This document shows positions 43,789-53,199 of a stretch of 64,000 nt of DNA, piece after piece; positions within the stretch are counted from its first letter, which is position 1; each line of letters starts with the position of its first letter. The position numbers and the translations under genes were made by a program. The DNA lies in the NCBI GenBank assembly GCA_000156295.1, contig DS999222.1, positions 175,235 to 239,234 on the forward strand, read 5' to 3'. The stretch comes from a marine gamma proteobacterium HTCC2148 (lineage in GTDB: Bacteria > Pseudomonadota > Gammaproteobacteria > Pseudomonadales > Halieaceae). The notes below the pieces were generated by a model. That model searched no databases and was not told where the DNA came from. It worked only from the letters and a program-made list of their open reading frames with translations.

Positions 43789-43848
43789 TATGGCGTTAGT
43801 AGCACGGCTTCATTAGAGCGGGCTAAGCACCTTTAAGTCCGCCAAAAA

Positions 43849-43873
43849 AAACCCGCCTCTTGGCGGGTTTTTT
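43849..43873. terminator. bidirectional intrinsic terminator
   Basis: Stem AAACCCGCC (43849-43857), loop TCTT, GGCGGGTTT (43862-43870), with a T run on the right and an A run on the left, so it can end both the DmdA-like gene and the convergent reductase gene. Confidence 0.88.
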
Positions 43874-43888
43874 GTCACTTTTTTCAGT

Positions 43889-45874
43889 TTAGAAGTGCAC
43901 GCCCTTCATCAGTGCGGCAAGTGCGACCTGCTCATTCGAGGCCTCAACTTTCTCAACCTTTTTGTCACCGCGCGCGGCAGCAGAGTCATTGAACATGCGA
44001 AATACAACGTTCATTACAACTTCGGTGAACTTGGGTGCGACTGCGGTCATGACCTGCAGATAGACGCCCAGCGGCGAAGCTATGCGCTTGGGCTTCTTGA
44101 TAACCGCCTCAACCACCATGTCGCCGGCCTCATCAGGCGTCAGGACAGGCATTGAATCGTAGACGCTGGTTGCCTCGATCATCGGTGTGCGAACGAGTGG
44201 CATGTTGATGGTCGTGAAGCGCACGTTAAGATCGGAGTACTCTACAGCTGCGGCACGGGTCCAGGCATCCAGCGCTGACTTTGATGCGACATAAGCAGAG
44301 AAACGCGGACTGGGTGTGAGCGCACTAATGGAAGACATATTGATAATGTGGCCGGTACCGCGCTCAGCCATTGAAGGTAGCAGCCCCATGGTGAGGCGGA
44401 TAGCGCCAAAATAATTGATCTGCATGGTGCGCTCGAAATCGTGGAAACGATCGTAGGAAAGCTCCAGTGAACGGCGTATGGAGCGGCCAGCGTTGTTGAG
44501 CAAAATATCGATGAACCCGTGGTTCTCCAATACCTCGGCAACCAGGCGGTCGCAATCAGCAAGGTCCGATACGTCGGCCTGGTAAATGGTGGCAACGCCG
44601 CCAACTGTGGCGATCTCCGCGGCAGTCTCCTCAAGTTTCTCTGCACTGCGAGCGACCAGCAGCACATGTGCTCCGGCTTCTGCAAGGCGCAAGGCAGAGG
44701 TCTTGCCGATACCTGACGAGGCACCTGTGATTAGTACCACTTTGCCTCCAACATTGCCTTCCAGCGAATGGTCCACAAAGAGGTCTGGGTCCAGGTTACG
44801 TTCCCAGTAGTCCCAGATCACTGGCGCGTAGTTTTCCAGTTCGGGGCATTTGATACCGCTGCCCTTGAGCGCGCGCTCGGTATCACGGTTATCGTAGCGA
44901 GTTGGATAGTTCATGAACATGGTTACCGAATCTGGTAGACCCATGTCTGCGAGCAGTGTACTGACAATTCGTTTTACCGGGGGCAAGCCAGAAACCGCCT
45001 CGCGCACGAACTTTGGAATAAAATGGAACATTCTCATGTCAAGACGCATGCTGAAGCGCGGCGTGTGACCGGCATCGGCGAACACATTCAACAGATTTCC
45101 CATGCTGTGATGATCGGGGTTGGTCAGGTGAAAGCAGCGCCCTTCAAGATTCTCCTGGTGAACAATGTGGTCCATCGCGTCCACCACATAGTCGACAGGT
45201 ACTACGTTGAACTTGCCGCCCTCAATGCCGATCAGTGGGAACCAGGGTGGCAGGATTCTGCGGATTTTTTGTAAACTCTTGAAGAAGTAGTAGGCGCCAT
45301 CAATCTTGTCGATTTCGCCTGTTTCGGAGTGTCCTACTACCATTGCGGGGCGATAAACCCTGAATGGTATCTTGGCCTCGTTACGCACCACGCCCTCAGA
45401 GTCATGCTTGGTAGAGAAGTAGGGGTGCTCCAGGTTTTCTGCCTCTTCGAACATGTCTTCGCGGAAGGTGCCGTTATACATACCGCCTGCTGCGATGGAG
45501 CTGACATGTTCAAAGCAACCCGCTGCGAGAGCCTCTGCCAGCTGCACAGCATGGCGAGTGCCGTCAATATTGGTTTTGGTTTGTTCTTCTGCGGAGGCGG
45601 CCAGGTCATAAATGGCAGCGAAGTGGCAGAAATGTTTGATGCTGCCTTTAAGGTCAGCGATGGTGGCTTCATCAAGGCCTAGCAGCGGCTGACGAAGGTC
45701 GCCTTCTACGGGTATGAGGCGATCAGAGCCGCTACCGAAGCGCTCTTGCAGGGCTTCAAATTTCTCACGAGATCCAGCCCGGGTTAATACATAAATATCT
45801 CCCTCGCGCTCCTTCAACTTGTCAATGAAGAAACGACCGAGAAAGCCGGTGCCGCCGGTGATGAAGTATGCCAT
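43889..45874 (-). CDS. fatty acyl-CoA/fatty aldehyde reductase, 661-residue Marinobacter type
   Basis: 661 residues, the exact length I recall for the Marinobacter fatty acyl reductase Maqu_2507, and closely similar from memory. N-terminal extended SDR domain (1-360): TGGTGFLG, HFCHFAAIYDL, HVSSIAAGG, YFSTKHDSE, YRPAMVVGHSETGEIDKIDG, ending NYAPVIWDYWERNLDPDLF. C-terminal classical SDR (375-630): TGASSGIG, NNAGRSIRRSLE, MSSISAL, YVASKSALDAW, NMPLVRTPMI. It reduces acyl-CoA to aldehyde and alcohol with NADPH and supplies wax-ester synthesis. No wax synthase is in the window. It is downstream of an AraC-type gene on the same strand. Confidence 0.88.
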   Translation of the reverse strand: MAYFITGGTGFLGRFFIDKLKEREGDIYVLTRAGSREKFEALQERFGSGSDRLIPVEGDLRQPLLGLDEATIADLKGSIKHFCHFAAIYDLAASAEEQTKTNIDGTRHAVQLAEALAAGCFEHVSSIAAGGMYNGTFREDMFEEAENLEHPYFSTKHDSEGVVRNEAKIPFRVYRPAMVVGHSETGEIDKIDGAYYFFKSLQKIRRILPPWFPLIGIEGGKFNVVPVDYVVDAMDHIVHQENLEGRCFHLTNPDHHSMGNLLNVFADAGHTPRFSMRLDMRMFHFIPKFVREAVSGLPPVKRIVSTLLADMGLPDSVTMFMNYPTRYDNRDTERALKGSGIKCPELENYAPVIWDYWERNLDPDLFVDHSLEGNVGGKVVLITGASSGIGKTSALRLAEAGAHVLLVARSAEKLEETAAEIATVGGVATIYQADVSDLADCDRLVAEVLENHGFIDILLNNAGRSIRRSLELSYDRFHDFERTMQINYFGAIRLTMGLLPSMAERGTGHIINMSSISALTPSPRFSAYVASKSALDAWTRAAAVEYSDLNVRFTTINMPLVRTPMIEATSVYDSMPVLTPDEAGDMVVEAVIKKPKRIASPLGVYLQVMTAVAPKFTEVVMNVVFRMFNDSAAARGDKKVEKVEASNEQVALAALMKGVHF

Positions 45875-45972
45875 TTTAAGGTTCCTGATTTTTGTGGTGG
45901 ATTGCAGAAAGTTTAGTTGATTCTGGTAATCTCACCATTGCGATAATTTGCAAACCGTAGGGGCAGGAATTT

Positions 45973-47049
45973 TCAGTGGGCGCTAATGTGCTTCTTGCGA
46001 TAGTCCTGGGGCGTTAGCCCGGTCCATTTTTTGAAGGCGCGGTGGAAGGTACTGCTATCCGAGAAACCCATCAGCTCCGATAGTTCTGATGTGGTGTATT
46101 GGGCAGAGCTTAAATAGCCAATCGCTGCGTCCCGACGACAATGATCCTTGATCTGCTGGAATGACGTTTGTTCTTCACGCAAACGGCGGTGCAAGGTAGG
46201 TGTCGTCATGTAGAGGCGTTCTGCGACCTCCTGCAGACCAGGCAAAGGACGCTGGAAATCATTGCCAATCAGGTTGCGAATACGTATCGCCAGGCTGTGC
46301 TCTTCTGGACTGATGCGAAACAGCTCGGCCGGGTAGGTCGCGAGCATGGCATGCAGCGACTCCTCGCTCTGGACAATGGGAAAGCTCAGGAATCGGCGGT
46401 GAAAAGCAAATGCGTCGCGCTCACTGCCGAAACGAACTGGGGCGCCAAATACCTCACTGTAATCCTTCCCCGCCTCTGCTCTCTCAGTCATTTCCACGCT
46501 GATCAGATCAATGAAGCTGCCGACGAACCAGCCGCAGACCCGGTGCCACATAGCCATGGACAGGATTCTTCCAGTCATGCCTGGCAACCAGTGCAGGTAC
46601 TCCATACTGAAATTTTCAGGAGAAGAGAGAGTGCGGTCGGTGTCTCTGGCAAATACGAACCGACAATAAACGGTGTCGCCATCTTCTTCTATGAGGAAGG
46701 TTTCGCCCTGTTCTTGCAGTCGCTTGAAGTAAATTGACGCCCTCTGCAGGGCCTGGGCCAGGTCTTTGGCATGAAGCATGGCCTGAAACATCATGCGATA
46801 AGCGCTGAAACTTCGCGTATCGTCAGGGTCGGCGATATTGCCAGGGATGGAATCCTGAATTTTGTGAATCAGGTGGATAAAAAGGCGGCCGTAGTCCTCT
46901 ACTGAGATGCGGGCATCTGCCACCGCTTTTTCTTCCATTAGCACCAATGGAAGTTTGAGTGCCCTGAGTTCCTCTTTGAGCTCCGCGGGTTCCACGGGCG
47001 CCAGGCGCAGCATAGATTGCGCGTAATGAAGAGGAATGGTGTTGGCCAT
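45973..47049 (-). CDS. AraC-family regulator (Arabinose_bd type)
   Basis: 358 residues: N-terminal arabinose-binding-like domain (PF12625 type, about 15-200) and a C-terminal double helix-turn-helix (LQEVAERLYMTTPTLHRRLREE, then ELSELMGFSDSSTFHRAFKKWTGLTPQDYR). This class often controls fatty-acid, alkane or alcohol use in gammaproteobacteria. It precedes the fatty acyl reductase by 98 bases on the same strand and is divergent from an acyl-CoA ligase, both plausible targets. Confidence 0.88.
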   Translation of the reverse strand: MANTIPLHYAQSMLRLAPVEPAELKEELRALKLPLVLMEEKAVADARISVEDYGRLFIHLIHKIQDSIPGNIADPDDTRSFSAYRMMFQAMLHAKDLAQALQRASIYFKRLQEQGETFLIEEDGDTVYCRFVFARDTDRTLSSPENFSMEYLHWLPGMTGRILSMAMWHRVCGWFVGSFIDLISVEMTERAEAGKDYSEVFGAPVRFGSERDAFAFHRRFLSFPIVQSEESLHAMLATYPAELFRISPEEHSLAIRIRNLIGNDFQRPLPGLQEVAERLYMTTPTLHRRLREEQTSFQQIKDHCRRDAAIGYLSSAQYTTSELSELMGFSDSSTFHRAFKKWTGLTPQDYRKKHISAH

Positions 47050-47213
47050 GGACTAAACTCCTGAACTGTCGCCATTCTACTGTTATGGGTATGTTGGGCA
47101 AGTGGAGAAACTGATGCAAAATCCCGTCAGTCGAATTTGCAAAGTCTCGCTGATGCCCGCCCGATGAGCTTAAACTAGACTGCACACTTATCCACCTGAT
47201 ACGGAAAACAGCC

Positions 47214-48893
47214 ATGTCACAGCTCAAACAGGAATTTGATACCGCGATTGCGCAACTTACGGGTGAGGGCGCACCTTACGAGATTGCCGTTGATGAGACC
47301 GGTCTGCGTTATTACAAGTCAGCACCCGCCAATTTGCGTGAGGCGCTAGCTGTTGGCCGCAATCACGGCGATCGCGAGTTTTTGATTTATGAGGGGGAAC
47401 GTCGCACTTTCAACCAGCTGCTAGACGAGGCTGACGCCTTGGGTGCAGCCTTGCAGTCATCGGGAATTGGCCCTGGTGACCGAGTTGCGTTGGCAATGCG
47501 CAACTATCCTGAGTGGATGTCGGGGCTTATTGCGGTTGTCGGCATAGGTGCAGTTGTTGTTCCCGTTAACAGCTGGGGCAAGCCGGCAGACATCGCCTAT
47601 ACAGTAGAAGACGCCGGGGCGAAACTGGTGATCTGTGATCAGCAGCGTTACGACGGTATCGCACAGTTGATGGATGCAAATGGCATTCGCACTCTGATTG
47701 CCAGGCCCGCGAACCCACAAGACGTTAACGGGCTGCCCGCTCTGGTCTCTGGTTTCCAGGGAAAAGCACCACAACATGTCGATATTGATGCCGATGACGT
47801 CGCCATGATCATGTATACCTCCGGAACCAGCGGTAAGCCCAAGGGAGCGGTATCCACCCACAGGGCTATTTGCCAGGCGGTGTTCAATATGGAGTGTGCA
47901 GCGATTGCCGCGGCAATGACCAACGGTGAATTGATCACGGCAATGTTGGAACGTAATTTTGAACCGACCTCACTGCTAGCGGTTCCACTTTTTCATGTCA
48001 GTGGCTGCCACGCTCAGTTCCTGGCCAATTTGCGCGGTGGTCGACGGATCGTAATGATGTACAAGTGGGACGTAAGTCAGGCCCTTAAGTACATTGAGAG
48101 TGAGCGCGTTACCGCTGTTGCGGCAGCCCCAGCTATGATCCTCGACTTACTAGAGGCGGAGAACTTCGACGCGACAGACACCAGCAGCCTGTTTTCCATG
48201 GGGGTGGGAGGCGCTGCAACGCCGCCCAAGGTGGGTACTTTGTTGCGAGAAAAAATGCCGCAGAATTTCAGCGGCACTGGTTATGGGATGACCGAAACCA
48301 ATGCCCAGGGAGCCTCCCTGACCGGGAAGGCCTTTCAGGAGAAGCCCGGCACAGCGGGATTTCCACATCCGATTACGGACATTCGCATTGGTGACGAGAC
48401 CGGAGAATCGCTGCCCCAAGGCGACACCGGTGAAATTTGGGTGCGTTGTGTGGCCAACATTCGCGAGTACTGGAATCGGCCCGACTCCAATGCCGAGGAC
48501 TTCCATGAAGGCTGGCTGAAAACAGGTGATATCGGTTACCTCGACGACGACGGTTTTTTGTTCCTTGCCGATCGCGCCAAGGACATGATTATTCGTGGTG
48601 GCGAAAACATCTATCCCATAGAAATCGAGAACGAGTTACTCGACCACGAGGCAGTGAAAGAGGTGGCAGCGGTAGGTTTGCCTCACGAGCGCCTGGGCGA
48701 GGAAGTGGCGGTTGTAGTGCACTTGCATGAGGGAGCAGCGATTACGGAAGAGGGAATTATTAATTTCGCCAAGGAGAGGCTCGCCAGTTATAAAGTACCT
48801 GCCAGGGTTTATATCTCCGAACAAGCGCTGCCGCGTAATGCCACGAACAAGGTACTCAAGCGCGAGATTAAAGAAGCATTGCTGGGAGCCTGA
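47214..48893 (+). CDS. acyl-CoA ligase (class I adenylate-forming)
   Basis: 559 residues. ATP-binding P-loop-like motif MYTSGTSGKPKGAV, GYGMTETNA (A5), KTGDIGYLDDDG (A7), DRAKDMIIRGGENIYP (A8) and the C-terminal lysine in NATNKVLKREI. These define an acyl/aryl-CoA synthetase activating a carboxylic acid to its CoA thioester, most likely a fatty or branched acid. Divergent from the AraC regulator across 164 bases. It sits between the acyl reductase and isocitrate lyase, in line with growth on lipids. Confidence 0.9.
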   Translation: MSQLKQEFDTAIAQLTGEGAPYEIAVDETGLRYYKSAPANLREALAVGRNHGDREFLIYEGERRTFNQLLDEADALGAALQSSGIGPGDRVALAMRNYPEWMSGLIAVVGIGAVVVPVNSWGKPADIAYTVEDAGAKLVICDQQRYDGIAQLMDANGIRTLIARPANPQDVNGLPALVSGFQGKAPQHVDIDADDVAMIMYTSGTSGKPKGAVSTHRAICQAVFNMECAAIAAAMTNGELITAMLERNFEPTSLLAVPLFHVSGCHAQFLANLRGGRRIVMMYKWDVSQALKYIESERVTAVAAAPAMILDLLEAENFDATDTSSLFSMGVGGAATPPKVGTLLREKMPQNFSGTGYGMTETNAQGASLTGKAFQEKPGTAGFPHPITDIRIGDETGESLPQGDTGEIWVRCVANIREYWNRPDSNAEDFHEGWLKTGDIGYLDDDGFLFLADRAKDMIIRGGENIYPIEIENELLDHEAVKEVAAVGLPHERLGEEVAVVVHLHEGAAITEEGIINFAKERLASYKVPARVYISEQALPRNATNKVLKREIKEALLGA

Positions 48894-48990
48894 TCACCTC
48901 TGCGTGTTCATTTTGGGCTGCGCGCCAGCATGCGAGGGCTAGAGTGGTCGCGAGAGGCTGTTATCACTGGCATTAAGGGGCAGTTGGTCC

Positions 48991-49014
48991 ATTCTTGGCG
49001 TGAATACCAAGAAT
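48991..49014. promoter_or_regulatory. palindrome upstream of isocitrate lyase
   Basis: ATTCTTGG-N8-CCAAGAAT, 8-bp perfect arms, 117 bases before the isocitrate lyase start and about 100 bases after the ligase stop. A-T closing bases and wide spacer fit a dimeric repressor or activator site. The protein that might bind it is unknown. Confidence 0.5.
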
Positions 49015-49130
49015 CCCGCCTATTTATTTCAATTATGCCTCTCCCGGGACTAGTATGCCCTTCAACGACTGGCTGACCTTCCGTCTTCCGGCTACCCACA
49101 GTCCTAAACCCGTATCCAGAGGTACCACCT

Positions 49131-50723
49131 ATGTCTATCCAGAACGACATCAATGACATCGCCCAGCTGCGCACTCAGCAAGGCAGCGCCTGGGATGAGA
49201 TCAACCCTGAATCTGCCGCTCGCATGCGCGCCCAGAACCGCTTCAAGACCGGTCTGGATGTCGCCAAGTACACCGCTGGCATCATGCGTGCCGATATGGA
49301 AGCCTACGACGCTGATCCTGCCAAGTACACTCAGTCACTGGGCTGCTGGCACGGTTTCATCGGTCAGCAGAAGCTGATCTCTATCAAGAAGCACTTCAAC
49401 AGCACCGACCGACGTTATCTATACCTTTCTGGTTGGATGATCGCCGCTCTGCGTTCTGATTTTGGTCCGCTGCCTGACCAGTCCATGCACGAGAAAACAA
49501 CTGTGTCTGGTCTGATCGAAGAGCTGTATACCTTCCTGCGCCAGGCTGATGCTCGCGAACTTGGCGGCCTTTTCCGTAAGTTGGATGCCGCCCGTGCTGC
49601 CGGCGACGATGTTGCTGCCAAGGCAACCCAGAATGATATTGACAACCACGTGACTCACGTAGTGCCCATTATTGCCGATATCGATGCGGGCTTTGGTAAC
49701 GCAGAAGCAACGTACCTGCTGGCCAAGCAGATGATTGAAGCGGGTGCTTGCGCCATTCAGCTGGAAAACCAGGTGTCTGACGAGAAGCAATGTGGTCACC
49801 AGGACGGTAAAGTGACCGTTCCTCACGAGGACTTCCTCGCTAAAATCCGCGCCGTTCGTTACGCGTTCCTGGAGCTGGGAATTGAAGACGGCGTGATCGT
49901 TGCCCGTACTGACTCACTCGGTGCTGGCCTGACCAAGCAAATTGCTGTGACTCACGAAGTCGGCGACCTGGGCGACCAGTACAACAGCTTCCTTGATGTT
50001 GAAGAGCTGGAGCCTGCCGACATGAACCATGGTGATGTGATCATCAATCACCACGGCAAGTTGGTTCGTCCCAAGCGTTTACCTTCCAACCTGTATCAAT
50101 TCCGTAAGGGTACCGGTGAAGATCGCTGTGTACTGGATAGCATCACTTCTTTGCAAAATGGCGCTGACCTGCTGTGGATTGAAACCGAAAAGCCGCACAT
50201 CGGCCAGATCGGTGGCATGGTAAACCGCATTCGCGAGGTAATCCCCAATGCGAAGCTGGTTTATAACAACAGTCCTTCATTCAACTGGACGCTGAACTTC
50301 CGACAGCAGGTATTTGATGCCTGGAGCGAAGAGGGCAAAGACGTAGCAGCCTACGATCGCGACCAACTGATGAGCGTTGATTACGACGAAACCGATCTGG
50401 CTGCAGAAGCAGATGAGCGTATTCGCACGTTCCAGGCGGACTCTGCTGCACAAGCAGGTATCTTCCACCACCTGATCACACTGCCTACTTACCACACCGC
50501 GGCCCTGTCTACCGACAACCTGGCCAAGGAGTACTTTGGCGATCAGGGCATGCTCGGCTATGTTAAGGGTGTTCAGCGCAAGGAAATCCGTCAGGGTATT
50601 GCCTGCGTTAAGCACCAGAACATGGCTGGCTCTGACATGGGCGACGACCACAAAGAGTACTTTGCTGGCGACGCAGCCCTCAAGGCCGGTGGTGAAGACA
50701 ACACCATGAACCAGTTTGGCTAA
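49131..50723 (+). CDS. aceA: isocitrate lyase
   Basis: 530 residues, the long Pseudomonas-type form. The active-site loop reads DEKQCGHQDGKV, with the catalytic Cys in KxCGH (K-Q-C-G-H here, as in Pseudomonas). Further marks: PIIADIDAGFGN, ARTDSLGAG and YNNSPSFNW. It splits isocitrate into succinate and glyoxylate for growth on acetate and fatty acids. The stretch has a strong, clean codon pattern unlike the accessory blocks. A terminator follows directly. The 237-base upstream gap carries the palindrome at 48991-49014. Confidence 0.97.
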   Translation: MSIQNDINDIAQLRTQQGSAWDEINPESAARMRAQNRFKTGLDVAKYTAGIMRADMEAYDADPAKYTQSLGCWHGFIGQQKLISIKKHFNSTDRRYLYLSGWMIAALRSDFGPLPDQSMHEKTTVSGLIEELYTFLRQADARELGGLFRKLDAARAAGDDVAAKATQNDIDNHVTHVVPIIADIDAGFGNAEATYLLAKQMIEAGACAIQLENQVSDEKQCGHQDGKVTVPHEDFLAKIRAVRYAFLELGIEDGVIVARTDSLGAGLTKQIAVTHEVGDLGDQYNSFLDVEELEPADMNHGDVIINHHGKLVRPKRLPSNLYQFRKGTGEDRCVLDSITSLQNGADLLWIETEKPHIGQIGGMVNRIREVIPNAKLVYNNSPSFNWTLNFRQQVFDAWSEEGKDVAAYDRDQLMSVDYDETDLAAEADERIRTFQADSAAQAGIFHHLITLPTYHTAALSTDNLAKEYFGDQGMLGYVKGVQRKEIRQGIACVKHQNMAGSDMGDDHKEYFAGDAALKAGGEDNTMNQFG

Positions 50724-50740
50724 GCTTTTTGGTTACAATA

Positions 50741-50770
50741 AAAAGGGCGGGTATTACCCGCCCTTTTTTT
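50741..50770 (+). terminator. intrinsic terminator after isocitrate lyase
   Basis: Stem AAAAGGGCGGGT (50741-50752), loop ATT, ACCCGCCCTTTT (50756-50767), then T to about 50771. It is able to work in both directions. Confidence 0.9.
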
Positions 50771-50807
50771 TATGCCTTTAGTTTGCGATTGCTTTTTAGT
50801 GCAAGCC

Positions 50808-52271
50808 TCAGCTATCCAACCCGCCCATCAGCATGTATTTGATTTCAACGTAGTCGTCGATACCGTACTTGGAACCCTCGCGTCCAGAGCCGGATTCCTT
50901 AACGCCACCGAAGGGCGCCATTTCGTTAGAAATAATACCTTCGTTAATACCCACAATGCCGTAATCGAGCGCTTCTGCGACGCGCCATACGCGGCCAATA
51001 TCGCGTGTGTAGAAGTAAGACGCCAAACCGAATTCAGTGTCGTTGGCCATCGCGATGACTTCTTCTTCTGTGGAAAAACGCACCACGGGTGACACCGGAC
51101 CAAAAATTTCATTGCGGAAAACGGCCATGTCTGAGGTCACTTCGGTCAGCACGGTGGGCTGGTAAAAACAGCCGCCTAACTCATGGGGGCCACCTCCAAC
51201 CACCAGTTTTGCGCCCTGCCCGATAGAGTCCTGAACGAGTTTGTCCACATCGGTGACGGCTTTGGTATTGACCAGGGGGCCGATGATAACGCCATCGTCT
51301 GCGCCGTTGCCTACGGTCAGTTCTTCGGTCGCCTTAACCAACTTGGCGACAAACTCATCGTAAACACCGTCCTGCACAAACATTCGGTTAGAACAAACAC
51401 AGGTTTGTCCGGCGTTACGGTACTTGGAGATCATCGCTCCCGTGATGGCAGAGTCAATGTCGGCATCGTCGAACACGATGAACGGAGCGTTGCCGCCCAG
51501 TTCCATGGATGTCTTCTTCATGGTGTCTGCACAGGCGGAAGTTAGCATCTTGCCCACGGGGGTGGAGCCGGTAAAGGTCAGTTTGCGAACTACGGGGTTG
51601 GCCGTCAGTTCACCGCCAATAGCAGCAGAACTTCCAGCAATGACATTAATAACGCCTGCGGGTACACCGGCGCGCTCAGCCAGTTCAACCATGGCGAAGG
51701 CAGACAGAGGTGTTTCCGTAGCGGGCTTGATCACAATGCTGCACCCTGCGGCCAATGCAGGAGCGGCTTTGCGCGCGATCATGGCATTGGGAAAATTCCA
51801 GGGGGTGATGGCAGCTACCACACCCACAGGCTGTTTAATGCACACGATACGCTTGTCGGAAGAGGGGCCGGGAATAACATCGCCATCGATGCGCTTGGCT
51901 TCTTCGCCAAACCACTCAACGAAAGCAGCTCCGTAGGCGATTTCGCCGCGGGATTCTGCAATAACCTTGCCTTGCTCTGCGGTCATTATCTGAGCCAGGT
52001 CTTCCTGGTTAGCCATCATCAAGTCATACCACTTTCTGATAATGCCAGCACGTGCCTTGGCGGGCTGTTTTTTCCAGGACTGCATTGCTGCATCAGCCGC
52101 AGCGACAGCTCTGGCAGTTTCAGCGGCTCCGAGCTTGGCGACATTGGTAATCAACTCGCCGTTAGCAGGATTGGTGACGGGAAAAGTAGCGCCGTCGTCT
52201 GCATCTATCCATTGGCCATCGACGTACGCCTGACTTTTAAGTAACGAGGGGTCTGACAGGGAAAGTGACAT
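50808..52271 (-). CDS. NAD(P)-dependent succinate-semialdehyde-type dehydrogenase
   Basis: 487 residues from ATG 52271, which follows an AAAAGGAATT ribosome site; the open frame continues to 52424 but that part reads through the divergent SDR's start region and is not credible. ALDH motifs: TPWNFPNAM, TFTGSTPVGK, Glu in MELGGNAP, catalytic Cys in NAGQTCVCSNR, and GVKESGSGREGSKYGIDDY, the GabD-type ending. Probable role: oxidising a semialdehyde at the end of a ring-degradation route. Divergent from the SDR at 52366. Confidence 0.9.
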   Translation of the reverse strand: MSLSLSDPSLLKSQAYVDGQWIDADDGATFPVTNPANGELITNVAKLGAAETARAVAAADAAMQSWKKQPAKARAGIIRKWYDLMMANQEDLAQIMTAEQGKVIAESRGEIAYGAAFVEWFGEEAKRIDGDVIPGPSSDKRIVCIKQPVGVVAAITPWNFPNAMIARKAAPALAAGCSIVIKPATETPLSAFAMVELAERAGVPAGVINVIAGSSAAIGGELTANPVVRKLTFTGSTPVGKMLTSACADTMKKTSMELGGNAPFIVFDDADIDSAITGAMISKYRNAGQTCVCSNRMFVQDGVYDEFVAKLVKATEELTVGNGADDGVIIGPLVNTKAVTDVDKLVQDSIGQGAKLVVGGGPHELGGCFYQPTVLTEVTSDMAVFRNEIFGPVSPVVRFSTEEEVIAMANDTEFGLASYFYTRDIGRVWRVAEALDYGIVGINEGIISNEMAPFGGVKESGSGREGSKYGIDDYVEIKYMLMGGLDS

Positions 52272-52365
52272 TTTTTTAATTCCTTTTGTGTTTCGATGTT
52301 GGTTAAATGAAGCGGAGCTTATCATGCAGGCTCGCCCCTGACCTGAAAAAATATGAGGAGACAGC

Positions 52366-53196
52366 GTGACCAGAGACAGATTTATTGACCATACAGTAGT
52401 GGTGACCGGCGGAGCCAGTGGCATTGGCGAGGCTACTGTGCGCGCTATCGTGGCCGAGGGTGGAAACGTAGTGATTGCAGACCTTCAGGAAGAACTGGGT
52501 GCTGCATTGGCGGCAGAGCTGGGCAATGCTGCGATTTTTCAGCGCACTGATGTCACTCGTGAAGAGGACATTGAGGCGGCGATAGCGGCCGGTTGCACCA
52601 CCTTCGGTTCTATCACCGGCATGGTAAACAACGCCGGTATCGTCGGCGCAGTTGGTTCTATTATGGATACCACGGCGGAGGCTTACGATAAAACGATGGC
52701 CATTCTCTCCCGTGGTGTTTACCTGGGGATTAAGCATGCTGCGCGCGCCATGAAGGAGCACGGTGGCGCAATTGTTTCTCTTGCCAGCACCGCGGGAATT
52801 CTGGGAGGGCAGGGTCCCCATGTTTATTCTATGGCCAAGCACGGTGTGGTCGGGTTGACTAAATCGGCTGCTAGTGAACTTTCCAGCTATGGAATTAGAG
52901 TCAACGCGGTTGCGCCCGGAGGTACGGTGACGCCGATGACCAATGCGCTGGTTGAAGGCGGCGCCGAAGCCATGACGCAAGCTATTGCCGCTGGGTCGCC
53001 ACTGGGTATTGCCTGCATGCCTGAAGATATCGCCGCTGCCATCCTCTATCTGTTGAGCAACGAGGCACGCTATGTCACTGGTCATACCTTGACCGTCGAT
53101 GCAGGTCTGACAACCGCCGGCAATACGCCGCCGTCCTTTTTCGCTGAGGAAGCCAAGATTCTTAAGCATGCGGGTCAGAGGGAGTTGGACGCTTAG
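52366..53196 (+). CDS. SDR-family oxidoreductase
   Basis: 276 residues from GTG 52366 with GAGGAG eight bases upstream. TGGASGIG, NNAGIVGAV, catalytic Ser in LASTAG, YSMAKHG and C-terminal TVDAGLTTAGN. The type is near the hydroxysteroid or cis-diol dehydrogenase SDRs (GIRVNAVAPGGTVTPM). In a catabolic island with Rieske oxygenases it is a candidate for dehydrogenating a hydroxylated intermediate. Converges on the NTF2-like genes with a 3-base gap. Confidence 0.88.
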   Translation: MTRDRFIDHTVVVTGGASGIGEATVRAIVAEGGNVVIADLQEELGAALAAELGNAAIFQRTDVTREEDIEAAIAAGCTTFGSITGMVNNAGIVGAVGSIMDTTAEAYDKTMAILSRGVYLGIKHAARAMKEHGGAIVSLASTAGILGGQGPHVYSMAKHGVVGLTKSAASELSSYGIRVNAVAPGGTVTPMTNALVEGGAEAMTQAIAAGSPLGIACMPEDIAAAILYLLSNEARYVTGHTLTVDAGLTTAGNTPPSFFAEEAKILKHAGQRELDA

Positions 53197-53199
53197 GGC

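Noticed and set aside
52272-52424. Upstream extension of the dehydrogenase frame by 51 codons
   Set aside because: It runs antisense through the start of the divergent SDR; ATG 52271 has a good ribosome site and fits the family.
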